A stretch of 64,000 nt of DNA from Mesorhizobium sp. ZC-5 (lineage in GTDB: Bacteria; Pseudomonadota; Alphaproteobacteria; Rhizobiales; Rhizobiaceae). Numbering within the stretch: the stretch's first letter is position 1; every line of letters starts with the position of its first letter. This document shows, piece after piece, positions 62,454 to 64,000 of this stretch. Where the stretch lies: assembly GCF_025753855.1 (NCBI RefSeq), contig NZ_JAOWPT010000001.1, positions 186,001 through 250,000 on the forward strand. The letters run 5' to 3'. Both the position numbers and the translations under genes were made by a program. The notes under the pieces are model-generated. The model saw nothing but the letters and a program-made list of their open reading frames with translations, ran no database searches and had not been told where the DNA came from.

Positions 62454-64000
62454 ATGGCGAAAGCGTTGGCCGATCTTCGGGTTGTCGATCTGTCTGACAA
62501 CGTCGCAGGCCAATATTGCGGGAGGCTCTTTGCCGATTTCGGCGCAGAGACCATGCTGTGCGAGAGCGCAGCCGGATCGCCAACCCGGCTCCTGCCTCCC
62601 TTCTCGATGACCGATCATGATCTCTCCCTGACGTTCTGGCATCTCAACACGGGCAAGCGTTCCCTTGTTCTGGATCTCGAAACGGAAGATGGCCGCGATC
62701 AGCTGGAAACCGTCATCCAAACCGCCGATGTCGTCATTTTGCCGGCTTCGGATGAGCTCGCGGCTGCGGTCGGCCCGCTCGAAAACTGCATTTCCGTTGC
62801 GGTCACGCCGTTCGGACGGAATGGGCCTTTTTCAGGTTGGAAGGGTCCGGAAATTGTTCTGCAGGCGCAATCCGGCATGATGAACAACAATGGCGAGTAC
62901 GGGCGGGAGCCGCTCTACGGAGTGGGTGAACGTGCATCTTATGCGGCAGGCCTGGGCGCCTTCATTGGCGCTCTGGCGGCGCTGCGCGTCAGGGATCGCA
63001 CCGGCGTCGTGCAGGCGGTGGAGGTCGATGCGGCGGAAACGGCTGCTTCGATGTGCTTTCCCTACGTGTTGCGCCACAACTACAACGGCTCGATCCATAG
63101 CCGGCGCGACTACACCATTCCCGCGGGCCAGGTCCGTTGCAGGGACGGCTGGATTTGCATCTGGATCTACAATCATCGCTGGCACGCGCTCTGCGAAGCA
63201 CTCGATCTGCTTCATCTAGAGCACGACCCCCGGTTTGCGGAACCCGCCGAGAGGCGGTCGAACTGGAATACTCTGTACGAACTCATCCAGGAGAAAGTGC
63301 GCGACCAGGTCGCCGAGAACGTGGTCGACAGGCTGCAGGCAGCACAAATAATCGCGGCGAAGGCTTATCGACCGTCGGAGCAGATCGCCAATGGACATCT
63401 GGCGGTGCGCGGCTATTGGGAAAGCGTCGATGGCCGCACCGTGCTGGGCCCGCCGTTCCGAATGAGCCTGACCCCCCGCGAGGTCGATTTCGGCGCGCCG
63501 ACGCTTGCCAGCTTCACGTTGAGCCCGCGCGACAGGGTGCAACAGCCTGCCAAGGACAAGGTAGGCATCGTGCAGCGGCAGCCTCCGCTGCACGGTCTGC
63601 GCGTCATCGAGATAACCACGGCCTGGGCCGGACCGATGGCGGGCAGAGTACTGGGTTTTCTCGGTGCGGAGTGCATCCACGTCGAGTCCCCCAACCGGGT
63701 GAACTCATGGCGCCTCAACAAGGAGCGACCAAATCCGGTCAACTTTCCGGGCGGGGTGCCGGGCGACCGCCCGTTTGACCGGTCCTTTCTGTTCAATTCA
63801 CAGAACGTCAACAAGTTGTCCTGCATCCTCAATCTGAAGACCGAAGAAGGTCGGGAGGCACTGCGCAACCTTGTTGCGGTGGCGGATGTGGTGATCTGCA
63901 ACTTCCGGCCTGGGACATTGGCGAAGCTCGGATTGGGCTACGACAGCCTTGCCGCAATCAAGCCCGACATCATCGTCGCCGAACTGCCTGCCTTCGGCAT
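62454..64000 (+). CDS. Two-domain CoA transferase, CaiB/BaiF family (3' end outside window)
   Basis: The frame opens at ATG 62454 and stays open to the right edge, about 515 residues. The first CaiB/BaiF domain starts LADLRVVDLSDNVAGQYCGR, with LNTGKRSLVLDLETEDGR and VTPFGRNGPFSGWKG. A second family domain starts near residue 378 with LHGLRVIEITTAWAGPMAGR and repeats the pattern NVNKLSCILNLKTEEGR, then VICNFRPGTLAKLGLGY. Family III CoA transferases move CoA between acids; two tandem domains in one chain form an intramolecular version of the usual interlocked dimer. The second-domain catalytic Asp would lie beyond the window. Controlled probably by the divergent LacI regulator. Confidence 0.85.
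   Translation, partial: MAKALADLRVVDLSDNVAGQYCGRLFADFGAETMLCESAAGSPTRLLPPFSMTDHDLSLTFWHLNTGKRSLVLDLETEDGRDQLETVIQTADVVILPASDELAAAVGPLENCISVAVTPFGRNGPFSGWKGPEIVLQAQSGMMNNNGEYGREPLYGVGERASYAAGLGAFIGALAALRVRDRTGVVQAVEVDAAETAASMCFPYVLRHNYNGSIHSRRDYTIPAGQVRCRDGWICIWIYNHRWHALCEALDLLHLEHDPRFAEPAERRSNWNTLYELIQEKVRDQVAENVVDRLQAAQIIAAKAYRPSEQIANGHLAVRGYWESVDGRTVLGPPFRMSLTPREVDFGAPTLASFTLSPRDRVQQPAKDKVGIVQRQPPLHGLRVIEITTAWAGPMAGRVLGFLGAECIHVESPNRVNSWRLNKERPNPVNFPGGVPGDRPFDRSFLFNSQNVNKLSCILNLKTEEGREALRNLVAVADVVICNFRPGTLAKLGLGYDSLAAIKPDIIVAELPAFG

Overview
The window is G+C-rich, tightly packed bacterial DNA with no mobile element, rRNA or tRNA that I could recognise. The gene content points to an alphaproteobacterium of the order Hyphomicrobiales, close to Mesorhizobium and other Phyllobacteriaceae: an IalB-family protein, a pca/pob aromatic pathway with separate pcaC, pcaH, pcaG and pcaB, many ABC and TRAP uptake operons each with its own LacI, GntR, IclR or LysR regulator, and start codons that often overlap the previous stop as ATGA. 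The genus is inference. The region reads as a catabolic 'uptake plus first enzymes' segment. No gene-free stretch exceeds 300 bases.

Layout. 1-2315: an outer-membrane inverse-autotransporter-like barrel running off the left edge, an IalB-family protein and a small unknown protein. 2339-8855: a gluconokinase / sugar ABC transporter / LacI operon with a strong palindromic operator. 9132-18000: protocatechuate branch (pcaC-H-G-B forward, pcaI-J-F reverse, an IclR regulator, pobA) followed by a GntR-type regulator with two winged helices. 18122-27939: two converging units that each carry a C45-family N-terminal-cysteine hydrolase and a paralogous alpha/beta hydrolase, sharing one peptide-type ABC transporter and ending at a MOSC protein. 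28233-37827: an amino-acid-type ABC transporter with a dimethylformamidase-like protein, a class III aminotransferase, a beta-keto acid cleavage enzyme, a GNAT acetyltransferase and an acetylpolyamine amidohydrolase, next to a divergent LysR regulator. 38006-46583: a GH51 arabinofuranosidase, a sugar ABC transporter, a LysR regulator and an L-arabinonate-type dehydratase. 46697-56182: a peptide-type ABC operon with an amidohydrolase that lacks metal ligands and an acyl-CoA synthetase, under a divergent IclR regulator. 56251-61105: a TRAP transporter, a zinc dehydrogenase and a GntR regulator. 61273-64000: a LacI regulator divergent from a two-domain CoA transferase running off the right edge.

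How it works together. Most units follow one plan: a binding protein captures a plant- or soil-derived compound (sugar, sugar acid, aromatic acid, amide or amine), a transporter imports it, one to five cytoplasmic enzymes start its breakdown, and a neighbouring regulator senses it. The least familiar units are the mirrored C45/hydrolase cluster and the dimethylformamidase-like / aminotransferase / cleavage-enzyme operon. A structural theme recurs: all six solute-binding-protein genes are followed within about 11-28 bases by a GC-rich inverted repeat, which would favour excess binding protein over the rest of each operon.
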